From: Phyllobacteriaceae bacterium
GTDB taxonomy: Bacteria; Pseudomonadota; Alphaproteobacteria; Rhizobiales; Devosiaceae
Direction of reading: 5' to 3'
Assembly: GCA_012799265.1 (NCBI GenBank)
Contig: JAAZLP010000379.1
Coordinates: 1-7,967, forward strand
DNA: 7,967 nt
In this document: positions 1 to 5,302 of the stretch, in pieces
Numbering within the stretch: the stretch's first letter is position 1
Layout of the letters: every line of letters starts with the position of its first letter
The notes under the pieces: model-generated
Seen by the model: only the letters and a program-made list of their open reading frames with translations
Database searches by the model: none
What the model was told of the DNA's origin: nothing
Program-made: the position numbers and the translations under genes

Positions 1-1967
1 ATCTCAAACGCCAATATACCACTATCGCCATTGTCGGCGTCGTCATCCTCGTCGCCGCCTGGCTGCTGCTCGGCATCTATGCCGCCATCGGCTTCCTGCT
101 CGGCGCCGTGCTGAGTGGTGCGGCCGGGTTCATCGGCATGAACGTGTCGGTGCGGGCCAATGTCCGCGTCGCCCAGGCGGCGATCTCCTCGCTGGCACGC
201 GGGCTCGATCTCGCCTTCAAGTCCGGCGCCGTCACCGGCATGCTGGTTGCCGGGCTCGGCCTTCTCGGCGTCACGCTCTATTTCATGATCCTGACCGGCT
301 TGGGCTTTGCGCCCACCAGCCGCACCGTGATCGACGCCCTTGTGGCCCTGAGCTTCGGCGCCTCGCTCATTTCCATCTTCGCCCGTCTCGGCGGCGGCAT
401 CTTCACCAAGGGTGCGGACGTTGGCGGCGACATGGTCGGCAAGGTCGAAGCCGGCATTCCGGAAGACGATCCGCGTAACCCGGCCACCATCGCCGACAAT
501 GTGGGTGACAATGTTGGCGACTGCGCCGGCATGGCCGCCGACCTCTTTGAAACCTATGTGGTCACCATTGTAGCCACCATGGTGCTGGCCGCGATCATCC
601 TGCCAGAGCAGTTCAAGCTCATCGGCATGATCCTGCCGCTGGCCATTGGCGGCGCCTGTGTCGTGACCTCGATCATCGGCACCTATTTCGTCAAGCTCGG
701 CGCCGACAACAACATCATGGGCGCGCTCTATAAGGGTGTCATTGCCTCTGGCGTGCTGTCGCTGGTCGCGCTGCTGCCGGTGCTCTGGCTGATGTTCGGC
801 GACATGAATGTCGCTATCGAAACCGCCAGCAAGACCTTCACGCCCTGGTCGCTGTTCTGGTGCGGCGTGGTTGGTCTCGTGATCACGGGCCTCATCATCG
901 TCATCACCGAATACTATACGGGCACCAATCGGCGCCCGGTGAACTCGATCGCCGAAGCTTCGGTCACCGGTCACGGCACCAACGTGATCCAGGGCCTCGC
1001 GGTCTCGCTGGAATCGACGGCGCTGCCGGCTCTCACCATCATTGCCGGCATCATCGTCACCTATAGCCTTGCCGGTCTCTTCGGCATTGCCATCGCCGTC
1101 GCGACCATGCTGGCTCTGGCCGGTATGATCGTTGCGCTCGACGCCTTTGGCCCGGTCACCGACAATGCCGGCGGCATTGCCGAAATGGCGGGGCTCGACG
1201 AGAGCGTGCGCCACAATACCGACGCGCTGGACGCCGTCGGCAATACCACCAAGGCCGTCACCAAGGGCTATGCCATTGGTTCGGCAGGTCTTGGCGCGCT
1301 GGTGCTGTTCGCGGCCTATACCGAGGACCTCAAGCACTACTTCACCGACCTCACGGTCAATTTCGACCTCGCCAACCCCTATGTGGTGGTGGGCCTCCTC
1401 TTCGGCGGTCTTCTGCCCTTCCTCTTTGGCGGCATGTCGATGACGGCCGTGGGCCGCGCCGCCCAGTCCGTGGTGGTGGAAGTGCGTCGCCAGTTCAAGG
1501 CCGATCCGGGCATCATGGCCGGAACGTCCAAGCCCGACTATGCGCGGGCCGTGGATATGCTGACTAAGGCCGCGATCAAGGAAATGATCGTTCCCTCGCT
1601 GCTGCCGGTGCTCTCGCCCATCGTGGTCTATTTCGCCATCCTCTGGATCGCGGGCCAGGCCAATGCCTTCTCGGCGCTGGGTGCCATGCTCATGGGCGTG
1701 ATCGTTACCGGCCTCTTCGTCGCCATCTCGATGACGGCCGGCGGTGGTGCCTGGGACAATGCCAAGAAGTCGTTCGAAGACGGCTTCACCGACAGCCACG
1801 GCGTCAAACACCTCAAGGGCTCGGATGCCCACAAGGCCTCCGTCACCGGCGATACCGTCGGCGACCCCTACAAGGATACGGCCGGTCCGGCCGTCAATCC
1901 GATGATCAAGATCACCAATATCGTCGCCCTGCTGCTGCTCGCAGTGCTGGCCAACTTTGGGGTCTGA
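1..1967 (+). CDS. hppA: Membrane-bound K+-independent H+-translocating pyrophosphatase (5' truncated by window)
   Basis: Integral membrane pump of the inner membrane that hydrolyses PPi to two phosphates and moves H+ outward. The reading frame is open from base 3, giving 654 residues. The family is usually about 660-720 long, so roughly the first 50 residues lie outside the window. Many hydrophobic segments alternate with the conserved catalytic loops: DVGGDMVGKVE from base 417, DNVGDNVGDCAG from 495, TDNAGGIAEMAG from 1161, and GDTVGDPYKDTAGPAVNP from 1848. The sequence GNTTKAVTKG (about 1239-1268) has Lys and Thr at the two positions that are Ala and Gly in K+-dependent members, so I infer the K+-independent, H+-pumping type. 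The gene stops at TGA 1965-1967, followed by a strong terminator, so it is probably monocistronic at its 3' end. Family assignment is very secure; ion specificity rests on signature residues only. Confidence 0.97.
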   Translation, partial: LKRQYTTIAIVGVVILVAAWLLLGIYAAIGFLLGAVLSGAAGFIGMNVSVRANVRVAQAAISSLARGLDLAFKSGAVTGMLVAGLGLLGVTLYFMILTGLGFAPTSRTVIDALVALSFGASLISIFARLGGGIFTKGADVGGDMVGKVEAGIPEDDPRNPATIADNVGDNVGDCAGMAADLFETYVVTIVATMVLAAIILPEQFKLIGMILPLAIGGACVVTSIIGTYFVKLGADNNIMGALYKGVIASGVLSLVALLPVLWLMFGDMNVAIETASKTFTPWSLFWCGVVGLVITGLIIVITEYYTGTNRRPVNSIAEASVTGHGTNVIQGLAVSLESTALPALTIIAGIIVTYSLAGLFGIAIAVATMLALAGMIVALDAFGPVTDNAGGIAEMAGLDESVRHNTDALDAVGNTTKAVTKGYAIGSAGLGALVLFAAYTEDLKHYFTDLTVNFDLANPYVVVGLLFGGLLPFLFGGMSMTAVGRAAQSVVVEVRRQFKADPGIMAGTSKPDYARAVDMLTKAAIKEMIVPSLLPVLSPIVVYFAILWIAGQANAFSALGAMLMGVIVTGLFVAISMTAGGGAWDNAKKSFEDGFTDSHGVKHLKGSDAHKASVTGDTVGDPYKDTAGPAVNPMIKITNIVALLLLAVLANFGV

Positions 1968-1992
1968 CCAGACATAGTTTGGACCAGTGATC

Positions 1993-2026
1993 AGGGCCCG
2001 GGGGAAACTCCGGGCCTTTCTTCTTC
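1993..2026 (+). terminator. Rho-independent terminator of hppA
   Basis: GGCCCGG (1995-2001) pairs perfectly with CCGGGCC (2010-2016) around an 8-nt loop. The stem can be extended by a G-U and an A-T pair at its base. It is followed by the pyrimidine tract TTTCTTCTTCT and lies 27 nt after the hppA stop codon. Confidence 0.88.
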
Positions 2027-2129
2027 TATCGGGGCGTGGGCTGTCGAAATCGGATGGACACCCTCGTCACAATGCTGATGTGCGGCGGATTGAGCCTCGC
2101 CTTCACTTTCCAGAATAAGGGAGCGAAAA

Positions 2130-2489
2130 ATGACCAGCCCAATGACCATTCAAGGCCTTTATGCCTGCATGGCGGTGTCGGACTTCGATGCCGGTGTGGA
2201 TTTCTATATCCGTCTCATGGGCCGCGAGCCGGATGACCGGCCAATGCCCAACATGGTCCAGTGGCGCAAGGGTGCGGGGCTCCAGATCTGGCACGATCCC
2301 GAACACGCCGGCCACAGCCGCGTCACCATCGTCGTGCCTGTCATGGCCACGGAACGCGCGCGCCTTGGTGCCGCCGGCGTCACCCTCGGCCCCGACTTTG
2401 CCGGCGACTGGGGCATCGTCGCCCAGATCGCCGATCCGGATGGCAACCAGATCACCTTGGCTGAGCCGCCGAAGGGGTTCAGCGGCTAG
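2130..2489 (+). CDS. VOC (glyoxalase/bleomycin-resistance fold) family protein
   Basis: A 119-residue single-domain member of the vicinal oxygen chelate superfamily. The N-terminal half has the typical strand-helix pattern, with VSDFDAGVDFYIRLMG at residues 16-31 in the place of the usual 'D...a..FY...lG' motif. The C-terminal half ends in DPDGNQITLAE (102-112), the hallmark closing strand with Glu112 as a potential metal ligand. There is no His in the first strand where glyoxalase I has a ligand, so lactoylglutathione lyase activity is doubtful. The substrate cannot be told from sequence. The start is supported by AAGGGAG (2117-2123) six bases before ATG. A second Met at residue 5 is a less likely start. 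The gene sits alone between two terminators and is probably a single-gene unit, expected to be cytoplasmic. Confidence 0.88.
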   Translation: MTSPMTIQGLYACMAVSDFDAGVDFYIRLMGREPDDRPMPNMVQWRKGAGLQIWHDPEHAGHSRVTIVVPVMATERARLGAAGVTLGPDFAGDWGIVAQIADPDGNQITLAEPPKGFSG

Positions 2490-2491
2490 GC

Positions 2492-2529
2492 AAAAAGGGG
2501 GGCGCGGGGTCGGCCCGGCCCCCGATTTT
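2492..2529. terminator. Bidirectional intrinsic terminator between convergent genes
   Basis: GGGGGC (2498-2503) pairs with GCCCCC (2518-2523). Beyond a one-base bulge, CGGG (2505-2508) pairs with CCCG (2514-2517), closing a 5-nt loop. The stem is preceded by AAAAA (2492-2496) and followed by GATTTT (to 2529), so either strand's transcript ends in a GC-rich hairpin plus a U-run. It can stop both the VOC gene (plus) and the 65-residue gene (minus, ending at 2545). Confidence 0.7.
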
Positions 2530-2544
2530 GGGATTGTAATAGTC

Positions 2545-2742
2545 CTACGCGTGGTGGATCAGAATCCAGGTGACAGCAGCATTACCGTACGGAGGCATGC
2601 GATTGCCCTTGGCAATAGGTGCGGTGGTGGTTGGGGTGCCCACAACCTTCCACACCCCACTCTCGGGGCACACCGCTCCAGTACGCGCTGTGGTGCCAAT
2701 GGGCGCGCGTGAAGTGCTGTTGTTCTGGTAGAAAGTAGTCAT
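2545..2742 (-). CDS. Small conserved-type protein of unknown function with CPxSGxW motif (65 aa)
   Basis: I do not recognise a function. The frame stays open upstream to an ATG at 2841, but the start at 2742 is chosen because AAAGGAG lies seven bases before it, a near-ideal Shine-Dalgarno, while the extra upstream residues are Arg-rich and look like leader translation. The 65-residue product is Thr/Asn-rich at its N-terminus. It then has CPESGVW, a TPTTTAPIAKGNRMPPYG stretch and a closing VTWILI strand. This layout (C/A-P-x-S-G-x-W/Y, then a gap, Gly-x-x-M/F-P-P, then W-x-L) recalls small all-beta proteins such as the YjzC-like family. I cannot confirm homology. There is one Cys, no signal peptide and no membrane segment. 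Its codon use and GC content resemble the chromosomal background more than the AT-rich DNA further right. It converges on the VOC gene. Confidence 0.72.
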   Translation of the reverse strand: MTTFYQNNSTSRAPIGTTARTGAVCPESGVWKVVGTPTTTAPIAKGNRMPPYGNAAVTWILIHHA

Positions 2743-2746
2743 GGTT

Positions 2747-2756
2747 TCGCTCCTTT
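2747..2756 (-). promoter_or_regulatory. Shine-Dalgarno that fixes the start of the 65-aa gene
   Basis: Read on the minus strand the sequence is CGAAAGGAGCGAAACC followed by ATG at 2742. The AAAGGAG core is seven bases from the start codon. No comparable site precedes the alternative upstream ATG at 2841, which argues for the shorter protein. Confidence 0.7.
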
Positions 2757-2858
2757 CGAGCTTAAGGACGAACCTTGACGTGCAACCGCAAACGATGTTT
2801 TGTCGTCTTCGGTCTTCATGGACCACGCGCCCCCGGTTCATCGGATTGTGGGGCTAAT

Positions 2859-2900
2859 CGGACTGTCTGACGTACCAGGTCGGGCAGTCCGTTTTCTTTT
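2859..2900 (+). terminator. Rightward intrinsic terminator without an assigned gene
   Basis: CGGACTGTCTGAC (2859-2871) pairs with GTCGGGCAGTCCG (2879-2891) along 13 positions, two of them G-U, around a 7-nt loop, and is followed by TTTTCTTTT (2892-2900). The T-tract is only on the plus-strand side. The minus-strand side continues ATTAGCCCC, so it does not work as a classic terminator for the leftward gene whose stop codon touches it at 2900. No plus-strand gene is seen between 2530 and 2859. Confidence 0.75.
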
Positions 2901-3268
2901 CACGGTTCATCATCCCCAAAGGGATTTGTAACGCCCTCTACCAACCTCCACCTAGCGGGGGTGGTTGACGAGTCTAAAGTAAGCCTTCCCTTGGCCTTGT
3001 TTCTACTAAGAAAGGTGCCGAAGGCATTTGAATTTACTGGATTGCCAAATGTTCTCAGCATTCGCTGTAAATCAGAAGACGTAACACCCTTTGGATTTGA
3101 AGCGAGAATAGGGAATAGAGTGCGCCAAAAGAAGGTGTCATTCAGCGGCGTTTCGTGAATCGCTCTCCTTATCTCTTCCTCGAGCCAAATTATCTCGCGC
3201 TGAATCTCTTCGGCGGCGCGCTTTAGTCTTGCTCGACTTTGTCTCAACTGGTCAATGTCGCGGGTCAT
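2900..3268 (-). CDS. Orphan coiled-coil / winged-helix-like protein of unknown function
   Basis: A 122-residue hydrophilic protein I do not recognise as a named family. Residues about 3-40 are a charged, heptad-compatible helix (DQLRQSRARLKRAAEEIQRE and onward), which suggests a coiled coil. Residues about 45-110 look like a winged helix: a helix ending in LASNPKG, then VTSSDLQRML, a helix ending LSRNKAKGRL as the recognition-like segment, and RWRLVEG as the wing. I infer a small DNA-binding or regulatory protein. There is no signal peptide and no Cys. No good Shine-Dalgarno precedes ATG 3268, so translation may be weak or the start may differ. Its base composition is lower in G+C than its neighbours, fitting recent acquisition or a remnant of a mobile element. 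No partner gene is adjacent on the same strand. Confidence 0.6.
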   Translation of the reverse strand: MTRDIDQLRQSRARLKRAAEEIQREIIWLEEEIRRAIHETPLNDTFFWRTLFPILASNPKGVTSSDLQRMLRTFGNPVNSNAFGTFLSRNKAKGRLTLDSSTTPARWRLVEGVTNPFGDDEP

Positions 3269-3324
3269 ATCCAGTTGTTACATGTCGGTACTGAGGGGAT
3301 CAAGTGGGCTGAAATCTCAATGAA

Positions 3325-3337
3325 GGAATTAAATTCC
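3325..3337. repeat. 13-bp AT-rich palindrome, possible operator
   Basis: GGAATT-A-AATTCC is perfectly symmetric around one central base. It lies 57-69 bp upstream of the start of the winged-helix-like gene on its promoter side. It could be an autoregulatory operator, but a palindrome this short in AT-rich DNA may be chance. Confidence 0.3.
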
Positions 3338-3359
3338 CATTTATTTTCAAATGATTGCG

Positions 3360-3418
3360 GCCTATACGTTTTAGGCAGCATGTTACGGCTGAAAAGCCTT
3401 TTTCAGCCGTAACATGCT
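3360..3418. repeat. Tandem hairpins with a perfect 19-bp inverted repeat
   Basis: The arm 3377-3395 (AGCATGTTACGGCTGAAAA) is the exact reverse complement of 3400-3418, separated by the 4-base loop GCCT. It is immediately preceded by a small hairpin, GCCTA (3360-3364) with TAGGC (3372-3376). Neither strand has a T-run after the long stem, so a standard terminator reading is not supported for the full structure. Nested inside is GGCT-GAAA-AGCC followed by TTTTT (3387-3403), a short GNRA-loop hairpin that could act as a weak plus-strand terminator. Function unknown. It lies in the AT-rich gap between the winged-helix-like gene and the demethylase-like gene. Confidence 0.8.
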
Positions 3419-3510
3419 CTATAATCTCCGTAAATACTTGGTCTGAACATTAGAAAGAATTTTTAATATTTGACTTCTCGCGTAGAGTGCCTTGGAATAT
3501 CAAAATCTTA

Positions 3511-4461
3511 TTACGCTTTCGGTGTGTCGCCGTGCAGTGGATTTACCGAAACGTTTAAGGCGGCCGTTGAGCTCCTCGCAATTTTACTGAGTCGTGTGAT
3601 CACCCGATCCTTCTCCAGCGTCAGCCCTTTGTAGTCGAGCTGCTCGGGCGTCAGCGCCTCGACCTGTTCGATCAATGACGCCGCAATATCCTTGCCGCGT
3701 GGATGGCTTTCCAGCCGGTCGAGTGGGTCGAGCGAAATGCGGATGGTGAAGGCGATGGCGCCGGTGCGGGGGAGTTTGCGGAGGGTCTGCCGTTCGACGC
3801 GCATATAGACCGGGTCCGCCCGCTCGCCACTGCCAAAGCGGCGCTCTCCCGGGCCGGAAACGTCGGGGTGGAAGAGGCGCGTGTCGCCATAAAGCGAGAA
3901 ATTCCAGCGGATCATCGGCATGTCCGGGCGCGTCGCGTCAAACATGCGCGCCATGATCTGCGCCGAACGCGTACCGGGCCCAAAGCCGGGCACGGGCGCA
4001 TGGATCTGGTCTAGCACCTTGCCGATCTTTTCGCCCAGCACCCAGGACGAGGGAAAGCAGAGGCTCGCCGCGCTCAGCCGCCAGCCATCCTCATCGCGTT
4101 CCAGGAGCAGCAGGTCATCCTGCACCAGCCTTGCCGCGGTCAGCAGTTTCGGATCATCCCCCTCGAGCGGGACCAGCGCATCGGTCGGCAGGATGCGCAT
4201 GGCGTTTCCCTCACGCTGCCAGATATGAGGAAAGCGCGTCGGTAGATAGTCGGCGAGGTGCGTCAGCAGCTCTTCCTGCGCAGCCTCGCTGCCCGGCAAT
4301 ATGGCAAAAACAGCGTCGCGGTGGGTCTCGAGCAGCCGGTTCTTCTCGGCCAGCTGATCTGCCATGGCCGCGTCGGGCTCCAGCCAGTCACTGGGGTCGA
4401 GCGGCTTGGTGCCGATCTGGGAGAGTTTTGAGGAGCCGTCATAGGGGGTGGGAAACGTCAT
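3511..4461 (-). CDS. Haem-dependent oxidative N-demethylase alpha-subunit-like protein (DUF3445)
   Basis: A 316-residue cytoplasmic protein of the DUF3445 family, whose characterised member is the alpha subunit of the haem-dependent oxidative N-demethylase acting on small amines. Signature segments in order: PLDPSDWLEPD (residues 20-30), LCFPSSWVLGEKIG (134-147), IHAPVPGF (153-160) with the conserved His154, RWNFSLYGDTRLFHP (185-199) and ERQTLRKLP followed by FTIRI (223-242). The length is normal for the family. The frame runs 22 codons further upstream to a GTG at 4527, but the family's proteins begin close to the chosen Met and neither start has a Shine-Dalgarno. The gene ends in tandem TAA TAA codons. 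No partner subunits of the multi-subunit demethylase are next to it, so the true substrate is unknown. It is divergent from the small exported Cys protein. Confidence 0.87.
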   Translation of the reverse strand: MTFPTPYDGSSKLSQIGTKPLDPSDWLEPDAAMADQLAEKNRLLETHRDAVFAILPGSEAAQEELLTHLADYLPTRFPHIWQREGNAMRILPTDALVPLEGDDPKLLTAARLVQDDLLLLERDEDGWRLSAASLCFPSSWVLGEKIGKVLDQIHAPVPGFGPGTRSAQIMARMFDATRPDMPMIRWNFSLYGDTRLFHPDVSGPGERRFGSGERADPVYMRVERQTLRKLPRTGAIAFTIRISLDPLDRLESHPRGKDIAASLIEQVEALTPEQLDYKGLTLEKDRVITRLSKIARSSTAALNVSVNPLHGDTPKA

Positions 4462-4467
4462 GGCGGC

Positions 4468-4496
4468 ATATGAAAGGGCGGGCCCAAATTTGACAA
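4468..4496 (-). promoter_or_regulatory. Candidate promoter giving a leaderless mRNA
   Basis: On the minus strand TTGTCA (4496-4491), a 17-bp spacer and TCATAT (4473-4468) resemble a sigma-70-type promoter. Transcription would start about seven bases on, at or next to ATG 4461, leaving no leader, which matches the absence of a Shine-Dalgarno. The plus strand has TTGACA at 4490-4495 overlapping it, but no good -10 follows. Confidence 0.38.
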
Positions 4497-4559
4497 GGCG
4501 ACACGTGAACCATCCGCGCGCCGCCACCGTATCGCTGGCAAAGCTTTTGGAGTTTACCC

Positions 4560-4796
4560 ATGCGACGGATGATCTTTGCCTCGGCCCTCATGCTGTTGGC
4601 GACAGGACAGGCAGCGGCAGTCTCGGTCTGGGAGCTGTCCCGCAATTGCGGTCGCGAAACGGATCAATATTGCAAGGGCGTCGGCTTTGGTGATGCCATG
4701 ACCGAGTGCATTTCCGGCTATTACGATCAACTGAGCCCGGAATGTCAGGCCATTGTCGATCGCATCCGCTCTGGCGAAAAGGTCAGCCTCTTCTGA
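4560..4796 (+). CDS. Small exported four-cysteine protein (GLG1-type Cys-rich repeat)
   Basis: A 78-residue protein with a signal peptide: MRRMIF basic start, hydrophobic core to about residue 16, and Ala18-Ala19-Ala20 as a likely signal peptidase I site, so it is expected in the periplasm. The mature part is about 58 residues with Cys30, Cys38, Cys50 and Cys62. It follows the pattern C-x7-C-x11-C-x11-C with 'D..YC' and 'LSPEC', which resembles a single copy of the cysteine-rich repeat of Golgi GLG1 (Cys_rich_FGFR). Two disulphides are likely. The function of bacterial members is not known to me. GGAG at 4549-4552, seven bases before ATG, supports the start. Its last 14 bases overlap the 3' end of the MarR gene on the other strand, leaving no room for a terminator. 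Confidence 0.82.
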   Translation: MRRMIFASALMLLATGQAAAVSVWELSRNCGRETDQYCKGVGFGDAMTECISGYYDQLSPECQAIVDRIRSGEKVSLF

Positions 4797-5223
4797 CGTC
4801 CTCTTCCAGTCGCGCGATGACGCGGGCGAGCAGCTCGAAATAATGCGCCCGTTCTGTCGCGCTCAGCCCGCCCAAGGCAGCCTCGTTGACCGCATCAACC
4901 GCCGCGTCCACACCCGGCAGGTGCTCGCGCGCCTTTTCGCTCAGCGATACCAGCGCCGATCGGCCATCGTCTGGATTGGGCAGGCGTTCGATCCAGCCGT
5001 CTCGTGCCATGCGGTTGAGCGTTGCGGTCATGGTCGGCTGCTCGACACCGACGCCGTCAGCAATTTCTTTTTGTGTCAGCGGACCGTGCTCCAACGCCAG
5101 GAGCACCGGCATATAGGCTGGGCTCATGCCCAGGGGCGTCAACCGCTTTCCCAGCGCCCGCACCATAAGCCGCGCGGCCATATTGGTCATATAGCCCGCG
5201 GACGACTGCCGTTGCAGCGCCAT
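4783..5223 (-). CDS. MarR-family transcriptional regulator
   Basis: A 146-residue dimeric winged-helix regulator of the usual MarR length. The N-terminal helices form part of the dimer interface. The helix-turn-helix runs from LTQKEIADGVGV to TLNRMARDGWI (residues 49-78), with recognition helix QPTMTATLNRMAR. The wing carries the family signature PDDGRS (84-89). The C-terminal helices (about 108-143) complete the dimer. There is no Cys at all, so it is not a thiol-switch OhrR-type peroxide sensor; the ligand is unknown. It is divergent from the cytochrome b561 gene with 79 bp between starts, and that spacer holds two likely operator sites, so I infer autoregulation and repression of b561. The Shine-Dalgarno is poor (TAGGG, about ten bases before ATG). 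It overlaps the exported Cys protein gene tail-to-tail. Confidence 0.93.
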   Translation of the reverse strand: MALQRQSSAGYMTNMAARLMVRALGKRLTPLGMSPAYMPVLLALEHGPLTQKEIADGVGVEQPTMTATLNRMARDGWIERLPNPDDGRSALVSLSEKAREHLPGVDAAVDAVNEAALGGLSATERAHYFELLARVIARLEEDVRRG

Positions 5224-5252
5224 TTACATAGCACCCTATCTAGTTATATAGT
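5223..5252 (+). promoter_or_regulatory. Candidate promoter of the cytochrome b561 gene
   Basis: TTTACA (5223-5228), five of six bases matching TTGACA, is followed by TATATA (5245-5250, spacing 16) or TATAGT (5247-5252, spacing 18). Both lie inside the palindromic operator region, so a bound MarR protein would block RNA polymerase. The start region of marR is also covered. Confidence 0.45.
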
Positions 5253-5259
5253 GTGCTAT
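5228..5259. promoter_or_regulatory. Twin MarR-type operator in the marR / b561 spacer
   Basis: Two 12-bp sites of form ATAG-N4-CTAT occur: ATAGCACCCTAT (5228-5239) and ATAGTGTGCTAT (5248-5259). Their centres are 20 bp apart, about two helical turns, placing them on the same DNA face. Together they form an imperfect 32-bp palindrome centred at 5243/5244 in which 13 of 16 base positions are symmetric. The position between divergent regulator and target is typical of MarR operators. Binding is inferred. Confidence 0.6.
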
Positions 5260-5302
5260 CTATATCTGGCTCAGCCGGTTTGGGGAATGGAGGGATTTCA
5301 AC

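Larger units (their letters stand above)
3269..3510. other. AT-rich non-coding gap, candidate acquired DNA
   Basis: No credible gene lies here. I count 21 of 60 G+C in 3301-3360 and 17 of 60 in 3421-3480, against 38 of 60 in the hppA block 601-660. Apart from the palindromes listed separately I see no recombinase site, transposase remnant, tRNA or target-site duplication. Confidence 0.6.

Noticed and set aside
2075..2120. Promoter for the VOC gene built on TTGAGC (2090-2095)
   Set aside because: The matching -10 would fall in the Shine-Dalgarno, putting the transcript start too close to the ATG for the observed ribosome site to be used.
2743..2841. N-terminal extension of the 65-residue protein to an ATG at 2841 (98 residues)
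   Set aside because: The internal ATG at 2742 has AAAGGAG at seven bases. The extension is Arg-rich, unlike the compact rest, and has no comparable ribosome-binding site.
2820..2900. Possible tRNA or tRNA fragment near GGTTCATCGG and the CGGACTG stem
   Set aside because: No acceptor stem, anticodon arm or proper T-loop can be folded; the stem is better read as an intrinsic terminator.
3377..3418. Long hairpin as the terminator of the demethylase-like gene
   Set aside because: Read leftward it is followed by GCCTAAAACG with no T-run, and it lies about 90 bases after the stop codon.
4462..4527. GTG start at 4527 adding 22 residues to the demethylase-like protein
   Set aside because: The extra residues do not resemble the family's N-terminus, there is no Shine-Dalgarno, and the extension runs through the candidate promoter.
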